Part shown: piece after piece, positions 16,948 through 26,640 of the stretch
How the letters are laid out: every line of letters begins with the position of its first letter
How positions within the stretch are numbered: position 1 is the first letter of the stretch
NCBI GenBank assembly: GCA_035547755.1
Contig: DASZUG010000028.1
Location: 1 to 64,000 of the forward strand
Source: Mesorhizobium_L sp035547755
GTDB taxonomy: Bacteria; Pseudomonadota; Alphaproteobacteria; Rhizobiales; Rhizobiaceae
Reading direction: 5' to 3'
DNA length: 64,000 nt
Translations under genes and position numbers: made by a program
The notes under the pieces: generated by a model
Databases searched by the model: none
Seen by the model: only the letters and a program-made list of their open reading frames with translations
Told to the model about the DNA's origin: nothing

Positions 16948-18936
16948 ATGGTCGAAACAGGTCACTTCGCGCTCGTTCTCGCCTTCGCCATGGCGCTGGT
17001 ACAGTCGGTTGTGCCTCTGGCCGGCGCCCGGACGGGCAATGAGCGCATGATGGCGGTGGGAATTCCTGTCGCGCTGACCAGTTTTCTGCTGACGGCGATG
17101 GCGTTTGCCGCACTGGTCTCGGCCTATGTCCGGTCGGATTTCTCCGTCGCCAATGTGTGGGAAAATTCCCATTCTCTTCAGCCGCTTCTTTATAAGATCA
17201 CCGGCACGTGGGGAAATCATGAAGGCTCCATGCTGCTGTGGGTCCTGATCCTCACCTTTTTCGGCGCGCTGGTCGCGCTCTTCGGCAGGAATCTGCCGCT
17301 CTCCCTCCGCGCGACCGTGCTTTCCGTGCAGGGTTGGATCGGCGCCGCCTTTTTCCTCTTCATCCTTCTCACATCCAATCCGTTCAGCCGCATTTTCCCG
17401 GCCCCGATCGAGGGCAAGGAACTCAACCCGATTCTCCAGGATATCGGGCTCGCCATTCATCCGCCGCTGCTCTATCTCGGCTATGTCGGCTTTTCGATTT
17501 CCTTTTCCTTCGCTGTCGCGGCTCTGATCGAGGGGCGTGTCGATGCGGCCTGGGCGAGATGGGTGCGGCCATGGACGCTGGTGGCCTGGACCTTTCTCAC
17601 CGGCGGCATCACCATGGGCTCCTACTGGGCTTATTATGAACTCGGCTGGGGCGGATTCTGGTTCTGGGACCCGGTGGAGAACGCCTCCTTCATGCCCTGG
17701 CTTGCGGGCACGGCGCTGCTTCATTCCGCTTTGGTGATGGAGAAGCGCTCGGCGCTCAAGATATGGACGATCCTGCTTGCCATCCTGACCTTCTCCCTTT
17801 CGTTGCTCGGAACCTTCCTCGTCCGGTCGGGCGTGCTGACGTCGGTCCATGCTTTCGCGACCGATCCGAGCCGCGGGGTCTTCATCCTATGCATCCTGAC
17901 GCTCTTTATCGGCGGGTCTTTCGTGCTATTCGCGCTACGCGCCGGCAGCCTGACGGCGGGCGGCCTGTTTCATCCGATCTCCCGCGAAGGCGCGTTGGTG
18001 CTCAACAATCTCTTCCTGACGACGGCAGCGGCCACCGTTCTGGTCGGAACGCTCTATCCTCTCGTCATCGAAGCGATCTCGAAGGACCGCATCTCGGTCG
18101 GTCCGCCTTATTTCGAACTGACTTTCGTTCCGGTCATGATTCCGCTTCTGCTCGCCGTGCCCTTCGGGCCGATGCTCGCCTGGAAGAGAGGCGACCTTTT
18201 CGCGGTGGCTGAGCGCCTTTATTTCGCCTTCGGAGCGGCCATCGTTGTGATGCTCGCCGTCCTGCTTTTCGTCGATCGCCATGCGGTGCTTGCCGCCTGC
18301 GGCATCGGCATAGCCGCCTGGCTCATCCTTGGTGCGCTGACCGACATCGCCCTCAAATCCGGCGTCGGCAAGGTTGGTCCCCGCGTTGCCCTTCGCCGCT
18401 TCCTCAGCCTGCCGCGCTCCATGTACGGAACGGCGCTGGCGCATGCCGGCCTGGGACTGACCCTTCTCGGCATTCTGGCGACGTTGACCTTCCAGGCCGA
18501 GAAGATCGTCTCGATGCATCCCGGCGATACCGTGACGGTTGCCGGCTACACGCTGACCTTCGAGGGGATCGTGCCGGACCGCGGATCGAACTACACCGAG
18601 GCGCGGGCCGAATTCCCCTTCACCGACGCGTCCGGCCGCTCGCTCGGCGTCATCTCCTCGGCGAAGCGGAGTTTCGTGGCAAGCCACACGCCGACAACCG
18701 AATCCGGCATCCGCACGCTCGGTTTCGGGCAGCTTTACCTTTCTCTCGGCGATGCGGGAAAGGATGGATCCTATGTCGTTCGCGTCTGGTGGAAGCCGCT
18801 GGTGACGCTGATCTGGTTCGGCGGCGTGGTGATGATGGCAGGTGGCGCGATCTCGCTCTTTGACCGGCGGCTGCGTGTCGGGGCTCCATCCGCGCGCCGG
18901 GCAAAAGCGGCATCGGCGAAGCCGCAAATATCATGA
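16948..18936 (+). CDS. ccmF: Heme lyase CcmF (CycK)
   Basis: A 662-residue polytopic membrane protein with about 15 membrane segments. It contains the tryptophan-rich WWD-type heme-handling motif (WGGFWFWDPVENASFMPWL near residue 235) with flanking conserved His residues, including AIHPPLLYLGY near residue 170. CcmF transfers heme from CcmE to the CXXCH motifs of apocytochrome c. It overlaps ccmH by 4 bp. Length is normal for alphaproteobacterial CcmF. Confidence 0.96.
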   Translation: MVETGHFALVLAFAMALVQSVVPLAGARTGNERMMAVGIPVALTSFLLTAMAFAALVSAYVRSDFSVANVWENSHSLQPLLYKITGTWGNHEGSMLLWVLILTFFGALVALFGRNLPLSLRATVLSVQGWIGAAFFLFILLTSNPFSRIFPAPIEGKELNPILQDIGLAIHPPLLYLGYVGFSISFSFAVAALIEGRVDAAWARWVRPWTLVAWTFLTGGITMGSYWAYYELGWGGFWFWDPVENASFMPWLAGTALLHSALVMEKRSALKIWTILLAILTFSLSLLGTFLVRSGVLTSVHAFATDPSRGVFILCILTLFIGGSFVLFALRAGSLTAGGLFHPISREGALVLNNLFLTTAAATVLVGTLYPLVIEAISKDRISVGPPYFELTFVPVMIPLLLAVPFGPMLAWKRGDLFAVAERLYFAFGAAIVVMLAVLLFVDRHAVLAACGIGIAAWLILGALTDIALKSGVGKVGPRVALRRFLSLPRSMYGTALAHAGLGLTLLGILATLTFQAEKIVSMHPGDTVTVAGYTLTFEGIVPDRGSNYTEARAEFPFTDASGRSLGVISSAKRSFVASHTPTTESGIRTLGFGQLYLSLGDAGKDGSYVVRVWWKPLVTLIWFGGVVMMAGGAISLFDRRLRVGAPSARRAKAASAKPQIS

Positions 18937-19409
18937 AGCTGGTTCGCTTCATTCTTGTCCTTGCGGTGCTTCTGGCGGCGGTGACGCCCGCTCTCGCCGT
19001 GCGCCCGGACGAAATGCTCAAGGATCCGAAGCTTGAGGCGAGAGCGCGCGAAATATCGAAGGAAGTACGCTGCCTCGTCTGCCAGAACGAATCGATCGAT
19101 GATTCAAACGCCGACCTCGCCCATGATTTGCGCGTCCTTGTGCGCAAGCGCATCCTCGCCGGCGACAGCAACCAGCAGGTCCTCGATTATTTGGTCGCCC
19201 GCTACGGCGAGTTCGTCCTGCTCGAACCGCGCTTCGATCTTCGCAACGCGCTACTTTGGGGTACGCCGGCCATATTGCTCGTCGCAGGCGGCATCTTCAT
19301 GGTCGGAAGCTGGCGATCGCGGCGGCGTCGGCAAACGCCCCCCCTTTCAGAGGAAGAAACCGCGCGCCTCGAAACCATCCTGGCTGAAAGCAGCGGGGAG
19401 AGACGATAA
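18933..19409 (+). CDS. ccmH: Cytochrome c-type biogenesis protein CcmH (CycL)
   Basis: A 158-residue thiol-disulfide protein with a signal peptide (residues 1-22), the conserved LVCQN active-site motif (VRCLVCQNESIDDS near residue 45) and a C-terminal membrane anchor (about residues 106-125). It reduces apocytochrome cysteines before heme attachment, working with CcmF and CcmI. Its start overlaps the ccmF stop. A 208-bp non-coding gap then separates it from degP. Confidence 0.95.
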   Translation: MKLVRFILVLAVLLAAVTPALAVRPDEMLKDPKLEARAREISKEVRCLVCQNESIDDSNADLAHDLRVLVRKRILAGDSNQQVLDYLVARYGEFVLLEPRFDLRNALLWGTPAILLVAGGIFMVGSWRSRRRRQTPPLSEEETARLETILAESSGERR

Positions 19410-19617
19410 CCGCATCTTCCCGTAGGGCATTCCGGGTCCGGGATGGACGCTGTTTGGATGCCAGCTTGCGGCCCGTCTCCGTGGATGATCCTTTTTACGC
19501 ATTACGAAACTTTCATTCAAAGGAAACGATCACGTAATGTCGGGTGTTCTATGTGAGCATCACAGGATGCCGTTCAGTGCATCCAAAAGATAAAAGCCAG
19601 ATAAAAGGAATGTCACA

Positions 19618-21156
19618 ATGAACAAGCTCGTCCGCCCCTCCGGCATTGTGCGTAAGCGCTTCCTTGCGGCGGCCGCGACAATCGCGCTCTGTAGCGCGGT
19701 GGGTTACGGTGTCGTCGCCACGACCACTCCCGTTTTCGCTGACCCGGTCTATGTCGCCGCCCAGTCGAATGTCCCGAGCTTCGCCGATCTTGTCGCGAAG
19801 GTCTCGCCGGCCGTGGTCAGTGTCCGCGTCGAATCGCGCGTTCAGCCAACCTCCGATGATGGTTCCGATTTCTTCAGCGGCCCCGGCTGGGACCAGCTTC
19901 CCGACAACAGCCCCTTGAAGCGTTTCTTCCGCGATTTCGAGCAGGAGCAGGGCCATCATCCCGCTCCGCATCAGAATCAAGGCAAGGGCAGGCTGCGTCC
20001 GACGGCTCAGGGATCAGGCTTCTTCATTTCCGACGACGGCTATGTCGTCACCAACAACCATGTCGTCCAGGGAGCGCAGGCATTTACCGTGGTCCTCAAT
20101 GACGGGACCGAACTGAAGGCGAAGCTTGTCGGAACCGATCCGCGCACGGACCTCGCGGTGCTGAAGGTCAATAATCCGGACCGGAAATTCACTTACTTGA
20201 GCTGGGCCGACGATTCCAAAGTGCGCGTCGGCGACTGGACGCTGGCGGTCGGCAACCCGTTCGGTCTCGGCGGGACTGTGACGGCGGGCATCGTCTCGGC
20301 GCGCGGCCGCGACATCGGCGCGGGTCCCTATGATGATTTCATCCAGATTGACGCGCCGGTCAATCACGGCAATTCGGGCGGTCCGTCCCTCAACCTCAAT
20401 GGCCAGGTCATCGGCATCAACACCGCGATCTTCTCGCCTTCGGGCGGCAGCGTCGGCATCGCTTTCGCTATCCCCGCTTCCACGGCGAAGACGGTCGTCC
20501 AGGACTTGATCAAGAACGGTCAGGTGTCGCGCGGATGGCTCGGCGTCGAGATCCAGCCCGTCACCAAGGATATCGCCGAATCGCTCGGCATTTCCAACCA
20601 AAAGGGTGCGCTCGTCTCCGAGGCGCAGGAAGGCCCCGCCAAGTCTGCCGGCGTGAAAACGGGCGACATCATCACCGCGGTCAACGGCAAGGAGGTCGAT
20701 TCGCCGAAGGATCTTGCGCGCATGATCGGCGAAATGTCTCCGAACAAGCAGGTTGCGCTTTCGGTATGGCGCGATGGCAAGACCCAGAGCATCAACGTGA
20801 CGCTCGGGAAGATGCCTGCCTCCACCCAGATGGCGTCGAACGATCAGCAGAACAATAACAACGGCGCGACGCAAAATTCGTCCGACACGCTGAACAAGCT
20901 TGGGCTGACCGTTACCCCTTCGGACAATGGGCAAGGCCTCGTGGTCACGAATGTCGAGTCCAACAGCGATGCTTCCGACAAAGGCATCCATACGGGCGAC
21001 GTCATCGTGGCGGTGAATTCCAAGCAGGTGAATTCGGCCGCGGACGTCGACAAGGCCACGGCGGAAGCTGTCAAGGAAGGCCGCAAGGCCATCCTGTTGC
21101 AGATCAGGCATGACAAGAACAACCGCTTCGTGGCGCTTCCCGTCGGCAACGGTTGA
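19618..21156 (+). CDS. degP: Periplasmic serine protease/chaperone of the Do (DegP) family
   Basis: A 512-residue HtrA/DegP protease. A signal peptide (about 1-41) is followed by a trypsin-like domain with catalytic triad H148 (TNNHVV), D178 (RTDLAV) and S253 (GNSGGPS), then two PDZ domains (about 285-370 and 420-505) separated by a Gln/Asn-rich linker. It degrades or refolds damaged envelope proteins. The 19410-19617 leader contains a GGATGC/GCATCC inverted repeat (19565-19584), and a strong terminator sits about 110 bp after the gene, so degP is probably a separate unit between the ccm operon and the downstream two-component pair. Confidence 0.95.
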   Translation: MNKLVRPSGIVRKRFLAAAATIALCSAVGYGVVATTTPVFADPVYVAAQSNVPSFADLVAKVSPAVVSVRVESRVQPTSDDGSDFFSGPGWDQLPDNSPLKRFFRDFEQEQGHHPAPHQNQGKGRLRPTAQGSGFFISDDGYVVTNNHVVQGAQAFTVVLNDGTELKAKLVGTDPRTDLAVLKVNNPDRKFTYLSWADDSKVRVGDWTLAVGNPFGLGGTVTAGIVSARGRDIGAGPYDDFIQIDAPVNHGNSGGPSLNLNGQVIGINTAIFSPSGGSVGIAFAIPASTAKTVVQDLIKNGQVSRGWLGVEIQPVTKDIAESLGISNQKGALVSEAQEGPAKSAGVKTGDIITAVNGKEVDSPKDLARMIGEMSPNKQVALSVWRDGKTQSINVTLGKMPASTQMASNDQQNNNNGATQNSSDTLNKLGLTVTPSDNGQGLVVTNVESNSDASDKGIHTGDVIVAVNSKQVNSAADVDKATAEAVKEGRKAILLQIRHDKNNRFVALPVGNG

Positions 21157-21262
21157 CGCCATCCCGCAATCCTCTGCGCCGGCTGCCCTTACACACCCTC
21201 GACAGTTGGCGCATGGGGCGCAAGGAATCGGTGAAATTGCTGTTTCTTGTAGCCGGTTCCGG

Positions 21263-21300
21263 CGGCAGCGGGTCCCATCACCCGCTGCCGTATTTTTTTT
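21263..21300 (+). terminator. Intrinsic terminator between degP and the response regulator
   Basis: A perfect 11-bp stem (CGGCAGCGGGT with ACCCGCTGCCG) with a 6-nt loop is followed by TATTTTTTTT. It ends only 36 bases before the start codon of the response-regulator gene. Between them lies a GAAGAT/ATCTTC inverted repeat (21308-21324) directly before the ribosome-binding site. Confidence 0.9.
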
Positions 21301-21336
21301 GCGCGCCGAAGATGTCATATCTTCAGGAGAAGGAAA

Positions 21337-22056
21337 ATGAACGAGAATAGTGCACCGACCGCCGATGCGGAGCAAAAGGTCTCCATGAAGATTCTTGTGA
21401 TTGAGGATGATCGCGAAGCCGCCGATTATCTCGAAAAGGCCTTTGCCGAGGCGGGGCACACGGCGCACATCGCCGGCGACGGCGAGACTGGTTACACGCT
21501 CGCCCATACCGGTGAGTACGATGTGCTGATCGTGGATCGGATGCTGCCGCAGCGCGACGGTCTTTCGGTTATCGCGGGTTTGCGTGCGCGCGGAAATGAA
21601 ACGCCCGTCCTCATCCTTTCCGCCTTGGGAGAAGTGGACGATCGCGTGACCGGCCTCAGGGCAGGCGGGGATGATTACCTGACCAAGCCCTATGCCTTTT
21701 CCGAGCTGCTGGCGCGCGTCGAGGTGTTGAACCGCCGCGCCGGCGCGAAGGACGTCGAGACGGTCTACAGGGTCGGCGACCTGGAACTCGACCGCCTGTC
21801 GCACACCGTCCGCCGGGGCGGCGCGGAGATCACGCTACAGCCCCGCGAATTCAGGCTCCTCGAATACCTTATGCGTCATGCGGGCCAGGTGGTGACGCGC
21901 ACGATGCTGCTCGAAAATGTCTGGGATTATCATTTCGATCCCCAGACAAACGTCATCGACGTGCATGTCTCGCGCTTGCGCGGCAAGATTGAGAAGGGCT
22001 TCGACAAGCCCGTGCTGCACACGATCCGCGGCGCGGGATATATGTTGAGAGCCTGA
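21337..22056 (+). CDS. OmpR-family response regulator (CopR/CpxR-like)
   Basis: A 239-residue regulator. An N-terminal extension of 16 residues precedes the receiver (MKILVIEDD; phospho-acceptor D67 in LIVDRMLP; TKPYAF Lys), followed by a winged-helix DNA-binding domain ending in IRGAGYMLRA. The ATG at 21337 is chosen because AGGAGAAGG lies just upstream; an internal ATG at 21385 starts the receiver itself. It pairs with the kinase gene six bases downstream. The same regulator-kinase pair stands between degP and glnE in Sinorhizobium-type genomes; its stimulus is not evident here. Confidence 0.88.
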   Translation: MNENSAPTADAEQKVSMKILVIEDDREAADYLEKAFAEAGHTAHIAGDGETGYTLAHTGEYDVLIVDRMLPQRDGLSVIAGLRARGNETPVLILSALGEVDDRVTGLRAGGDDYLTKPYAFSELLARVEVLNRRAGAKDVETVYRVGDLELDRLSHTVRRGGAEITLQPREFRLLEYLMRHAGQVVTRTMLLENVWDYHFDPQTNVIDVHVSRLRGKIEKGFDKPVLHTIRGAGYMLRA

Positions 22057-22062
22057 CCGTTC

Positions 22063-23514
22063 ATGGCAGGCCTGCGCGCGATCATGAAGACGACGGCCGC
22101 GCGGCTGTCGGCGCTCTATCTCATCCTGTTCGCGATTTGCGCGACGCTGCTCGTCTTCTACATGACGTCGCTTTCCGTCCGCATGCTGGAAAGGCAGGTT
22201 CAGGACACCATCACCGAGGATGTCCAGCGGCTCGCGCACGGTTATGAGCGCGGCGGCCTGCCGCTTCTCGTCCGCGCCGTCGAATTGCGTTCGCGCCAGC
22301 CCGGAGCGAACCTTTATCTGCTCGCCAGTCCGTCGGGGCAGATCCTGACGGGCAATGTGGAGAGTCTCGAGGCTGGTGTTCTGGGCACCGAGGGGTGGAC
22401 GAACCGGCCCTTCACCTATGTCCGCTATGGCGAGGGCGCCGGCGACCGCCGCCCGGGAACCAACGGCGAACCCATCAAGCCGAACGAGGTGGCCGAGCAT
22501 CAGGCGATCGCGCTCGTCTTGCGGCTTCCCAACAAGATGATCCTGCTTGTCGGGCGCGATCTGGGTGAGCCGGAGGCCTTCCGCGACGTCGTACGCCGGT
22601 CGCTCATGTTCGCGCTCGGCACGATGGGGCTGGGCGCCCTGATCATCTGGTTTTTTGTCGGGCGTGCGGCGTTGAGGCGCATCGACAACGTCTCCGAGGC
22701 GAGCCGCCGTATCATGGGCGGCGATCTCGCCGGCCGTCTTCCAGTTACCGGCGCCGGTGACGAATTCGACCGCCTGTCGGAAAACCTCAACAGCATGCTG
22801 GCCCGCATCGCCGAACTGAACGAAGGGCTGAAACATGTCTCCGACAACATAGCCCATGACTTAAAAACACCACTCACGAGGCTGCGCAATCGCGCCGAGG
22901 CGGCTCTCTCCGGCGTCCGTGACGCTGGCCAATATCGCGAGGCGCTCGAGGGCACCATCGCCGAATCGGATCAACTGATCCGCACCTTCAATGCCATCCT
23001 GATGATTTCCCGCCTTGAAGCGGGCTATTCCGCCGAACACATGACGGATGTGGACTTGAACGCCATTGTCAGCGATGTCGTTGAGCTTTACGAGCCTGTG
23101 GCGGAGGAGGAGGGCGTTCGGTTGCAATCATCGCTCGACGGCGAACATCATATCCAGGGCAATAGGGAACTGATCGGCCAGGCCCTGTCCAATATCGTCG
23201 ACAATGCCATAAAATATTCCGCCCGGTCCTGCGAGCTTCCACTCGCGACGGTGTCGCTCTCCGGCAGTGGAGGATGGATCCACCTCGTCGTTGACGACAA
23301 TGGACCCGGCATTCCGGCAGGCGACCGCGAAAGGGCCACCGAGCGCTTCGTCAGGCTGGAGAAAAGCCGGTCGCAGCCCGGATCGGGGCTTGGGCTAAGC
23401 CTCGCGAAGGCGGTGATGAAACTCCATGGCGGAAGGCTGGAACTGTCAGGTCGCGAACCCGGATTGTCCGTCGCCATGATTTTTCCACCCGAGCAGGGCG
23501 GGAAGAAACCATGA
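22063..23514 (+). CDS. Sensor histidine kinase, EnvZ/CpxA type
   Basis: A 483-residue inner-membrane kinase with membrane segments at about 13-36 and 181-201, a periplasmic domain of roughly 145 residues between them, a HAMP domain (about 202-254), the H-box SDNIAHDLKTPLT (H265), an N-box (ALSNIVDNAIKYS) and a G-box (DDNGPGIPAG, GSGLGLSLA). It should control the phosphorylation of the regulator encoded just upstream. Its stop overlaps the glnE start by 4 bp, so glnE is translated from the same message. Confidence 0.88.
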   Translation: MAGLRAIMKTTAARLSALYLILFAICATLLVFYMTSLSVRMLERQVQDTITEDVQRLAHGYERGGLPLLVRAVELRSRQPGANLYLLASPSGQILTGNVESLEAGVLGTEGWTNRPFTYVRYGEGAGDRRPGTNGEPIKPNEVAEHQAIALVLRLPNKMILLVGRDLGEPEAFRDVVRRSLMFALGTMGLGALIIWFFVGRAALRRIDNVSEASRRIMGGDLAGRLPVTGAGDEFDRLSENLNSMLARIAELNEGLKHVSDNIAHDLKTPLTRLRNRAEAALSGVRDAGQYREALEGTIAESDQLIRTFNAILMISRLEAGYSAEHMTDVDLNAIVSDVVELYEPVAEEEGVRLQSSLDGEHHIQGNRELIGQALSNIVDNAIKYSARSCELPLATVSLSGSGGWIHLVVDDNGPGIPAGDRERATERFVRLEKSRSQPGSGLGLSLAKAVMKLHGGRLELSGREPGLSVAMIFPPEQGGKKP

Positions 23515-26477
23515 ACCCGCGCGCCTCAGCCCCGGTGGACGGCGCCGACTGGTTTGGGAAAGCGGCACGGAAGCTGCAGCCGCTGGACGAAGCGGCGGCA
23601 AGGGAGCAGGCGCTCGATCTCGCCGACAACGCGAAGGAAAAAGGCGCGCCGCGTCTCGCCGCGCTTCTCCGGTCGAAATCTCCGCTTTCCCATTTTCTGG
23701 CCGCGGCGTTCGATCTCTCCTTCTTCCTGCGCGATTACGTCCGCAGGCAGCCGGCTGCTCTTGAAAAGCTGTTCGACCAGCCGGCCGAGCAGCGGCTTGC
23801 GGCGATAAGCGAGGAAATCCGCGCCTTGCCCTTTGCCCAGGGCATGTCCGAACAGGCGCTGATGGCCGGGTTGCGTGATTTGAAAGCCGAGGCGCATTTC
23901 CTGATCGCGCTTGCCGATCTGGCGGAGCAGAACGGCGCGCCGCAATCGACGCGAAGGTTGAGTGTCCTTGCCGAGGTTTGCGTCGGCGCGGCTGTCTCCT
24001 TCCTGCTTCTCGACGCAGACCGGCAGGGAAAGCTTGCCTTGCCGGATAGGGCCGATCCCGGCAAGGATTCCGGCTGGATCGTGCTCGCCATGGGCAAGCT
24101 CGGCGCTGGCGAACTCAACTTCTCATCCGATATCGACCTCATCATTTTTTTCGATCCACGATCTCCGGCAATCGTTGATCCGTCGGAAGCTTCGGACCTT
24201 TTCGTTCGGCTCACACGGCGGCTGGTGCGCATTCTGCAGGATCGCACCGGGAACGGTTATGTCTTCCGCACCGATTTGCGCCTGAGGCCCGATCCGGGCT
24301 CGACTCCACTCGCTATACCCGTCGAGGCGGCGTTTCATTATTACGAAGGCCGGGGCCAGAATTGGGAACGCGCCGCCATGATCAAGGCGCGGCCGATTGC
24401 CGGCGACATCGCGGCGGGCGAGGCGTTCCTGAGAGAACTTCAACCCTATGTGTGGCGCAAATATCTGGACTACGCCGCGATCGCCGATGTCCATTCGATC
24501 AAGCGCCAGATTCATGCGCATCGGGGTCATGGCGAGATCGCGGTGGCGGGGCATAACGTCAAGCTCGGGCGCGGCGGTATCCGCGAGATCGAATTCTTCG
24601 TACAGACGCAGCAATTGATCGCAGGCGGACGCTTCCCCGAGCTTCGCGGCCGTGCGACCGTGCCGATGCTCGCCGAACTCGCTGCCCGCGGCTGGATCAC
24701 CGAGGAAGCCCGCGACGCGCTGACCAGGCAATATTGGTTCCTGCGCGATGTCGAGCACGCGATCCAGATGGTCGCCGACGAACAGTCGCATACGCTGCCC
24801 GAGGATGATGAGGGGTTGGAGCGGATCGCCCATATGCTCGGTTTCGAGAGTCGGGATGCTTTTGCGCGGGCCTTCCGGGAGTCGCTCCTGCTCGTCGAGA
24901 AACATTACGCCGCGCTTTTCGAGACGGCGCCGCAACTTTCCGCCGGCATCGGCAATCTCGTGTTTACCGGCGATGTCGATGATCCCGATACGCTTCGGAC
25001 CCTTTCGGGACTCGGTTTCGACCGGCCGAGCGACATGGCGCGGATCATCCGCACCTGGCATTTCGGGCGCTACCGCGCCACCCAGTCGGCCGAGGCGCGG
25101 GAACGCCTGACGGAACTGACGCCGGCTCTTCTGCAGGCTTTCGGTGAGACGAAGCGAGCGGACGAGGCTCTGATCCGGTTCGATGCGTTCCTGTCGGGGC
25201 TGCCAGCGGGCATCCAGCTCTTTTCGCTCCTGCAGTCGAACCCGGCGCTGCTCGTCCTGCTGGCGCGGATCATGGGGGCCGCGCCGCGCCTTGCTGAAAT
25301 CATTACGCATCGTCCGCACGTCTTCGACGGACTACTCGATCCCGGCCTGATGAGCGAACTGCCAAGCCGCGCCTATCTCGCGGAAAGGCTCCGCACCTTC
25401 CTCGAAGGCACGCGCCTTCATGAAGAGACGCTCGACCGCCTAAGGACCTTCGCCAACGAACAGAAATTCCTGATCGGCGTCAGGCTGCTGACGGGCGCCA
25501 TCGACGCTACGCGGGCCGGCCGCGCCTTTTCCGATCTCGCCGACCTGACGATCGACGCCACCCTGCAAGCGGTCCAAGCGCAATTCGCTGCGCGCCATGG
25601 CGTCGTCAAGGGTGGCGCCGTCGCCATTCTCGGCATGGGCAAACTCGGCAGCCGCGAACTGACGGCCGGATCGGATGTGGACCTGATCCTGCTCTACGAT
25701 CATGACGAGCACGCCGAGGATTCGGATGGCGAGAAGCCGCTTCCGCCATCAGTTTATTTCACAAGGCTGACCCAGCGTCTCATCGCGGCGGTTTCCGCCC
25801 CGACGGCGGAAGGCGTCCTCTACGAACTCGATCTGCGCTTGCGCCCATCAGGCAATAAAGGGCCGGTCGCGACCCATCTATCATCGTTCCGAAAATATCA
25901 GCGCGAACAGGCCTGGACATGGGAGCATATGGCGTTGACGCGCGCCCGTACCATTGCCGGTGACGAAGCGTTTCGCGTCCATGTCGAAGAAGAGGTCGCT
26001 GAGGTTCTCTCCCGGCCACACGATCCCGCCAAGGTCAGGCGCGATGCCATGGAAATGCGCTCTCTCATCGAGGAGGAAAAACCGCCGCGCGATGCGTGGG
26101 ACATCAAGCTCGTACGCGGCGGCTTGATCGATCTCGAATTCATCGCGCAGGCGGCGGTGCTGACCGGCAATGTCGATGGCCCCGAACGGTCGACGGAAAC
26201 CGCCACGATCCTCTCCCGCTTGAAGCCGGATTTCGCGCCTCCTTCTATCCGCGAGGAATTGTCGCGCGCCAGGAGCCTCTACGAGGCGCTGACGCAGGTG
26301 ATCAGGCTTTGCCTGAAGGGGCCGCTTGACCCAAAGGACATCCCGCCGGGTCTGCTCGAAATCCTCCTTCGCGCCACGGACCTGCCGGACATTCTCGTGC
26401 TGGAGGCGGAACTGAAGGACACGGCGCGAGCCATTGCACAGGATTTCGACCGCCTGCTTGGGACGAAAGGGAAGTAG
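23511..26477 (+). CDS. glnE: Bifunctional glutamine synthetase adenylyltransferase/deadenylase
   Basis: A 988-residue GlnE that adds AMP to, or removes it from, glutamine synthetase in response to nitrogen status via PII. It has two nucleotidyltransferase domains. The N-terminal deadenylylase has GELNFSSDIDLIIFFD at about residues 200-215, and the C-terminal adenylylase has GSRELTAGSDVDLILLYD near residue 720. Each is followed by the helical GlnD/PII-type region. Length and domain order are normal. It is the last gene of the regulator-kinase-glnE operon and is followed by a palindromic mosaic repeat. Confidence 0.96.
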   Translation: MNPRASAPVDGADWFGKAARKLQPLDEAAAREQALDLADNAKEKGAPRLAALLRSKSPLSHFLAAAFDLSFFLRDYVRRQPAALEKLFDQPAEQRLAAISEEIRALPFAQGMSEQALMAGLRDLKAEAHFLIALADLAEQNGAPQSTRRLSVLAEVCVGAAVSFLLLDADRQGKLALPDRADPGKDSGWIVLAMGKLGAGELNFSSDIDLIIFFDPRSPAIVDPSEASDLFVRLTRRLVRILQDRTGNGYVFRTDLRLRPDPGSTPLAIPVEAAFHYYEGRGQNWERAAMIKARPIAGDIAAGEAFLRELQPYVWRKYLDYAAIADVHSIKRQIHAHRGHGEIAVAGHNVKLGRGGIREIEFFVQTQQLIAGGRFPELRGRATVPMLAELAARGWITEEARDALTRQYWFLRDVEHAIQMVADEQSHTLPEDDEGLERIAHMLGFESRDAFARAFRESLLLVEKHYAALFETAPQLSAGIGNLVFTGDVDDPDTLRTLSGLGFDRPSDMARIIRTWHFGRYRATQSAEARERLTELTPALLQAFGETKRADEALIRFDAFLSGLPAGIQLFSLLQSNPALLVLLARIMGAAPRLAEIITHRPHVFDGLLDPGLMSELPSRAYLAERLRTFLEGTRLHEETLDRLRTFANEQKFLIGVRLLTGAIDATRAGRAFSDLADLTIDATLQAVQAQFAARHGVVKGGAVAILGMGKLGSRELTAGSDVDLILLYDHDEHAEDSDGEKPLPPSVYFTRLTQRLIAAVSAPTAEGVLYELDLRLRPSGNKGPVATHLSSFRKYQREQAWTWEHMALTRARTIAGDEAFRVHVEEEVAEVLSRPHDPAKVRRDAMEMRSLIEEEKPPRDAWDIKLVRGGLIDLEFIAQAAVLTGNVDGPERSTETATILSRLKPDFAPPSIREELSRARSLYEALTQVIRLCLKGPLDPKDIPPGLLEILLRATDLPDILVLEAELKDTARAIAQDFDRLLGTKGK

Positions 26478-26521
26478 AAGAGCAGAAAGCCCTGCTCAAT
26501 CTGTTTGCTGCTGCCTCTTTG

Positions 26522-26617
26522 GTCCTTCGAGGCCCGCTTCGCGGGCGCCTCAGGATGAGGGAGTTTGGCGCCAACGGTCCTCATCCTGAGGTGCGAGTGG
26601 AGCGAGCCTCGAAGGAC
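26522..26617. repeat. RIME-like palindromic intergenic repeat, copy 1
   Basis: A mosaic palindrome. The outer arms GTCCTTCGAGGC and GCCTCGAAGGAC are perfect 12-bp inverted repeats. Inside are CCTCAGGATGAGG and CCTCATCCTGAGG, another perfect 13-bp pair. A second copy lies at 50886-51045. Such elements are common between rhizobial genes; here it separates the ends of glnE and a convergent kinase gene. Confidence 0.85.
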
Positions 26618-26640
26618 GCACGGCAATAGTGAAGTCAGCT

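Noticed and set aside
19410..19617. EcfG-type (GGAAC-cGTT) or heat-shock promoter before degP
   Set aside because: GGAAAC and GTT-like pieces are present but the spacing and second half do not match a consensus well enough.
20014..21804. 596-codon antisense ORF spanning degP and the following regulator
   Set aside because: It crosses two real genes and the perfect terminator between them, and the translated product resembles no protein family.
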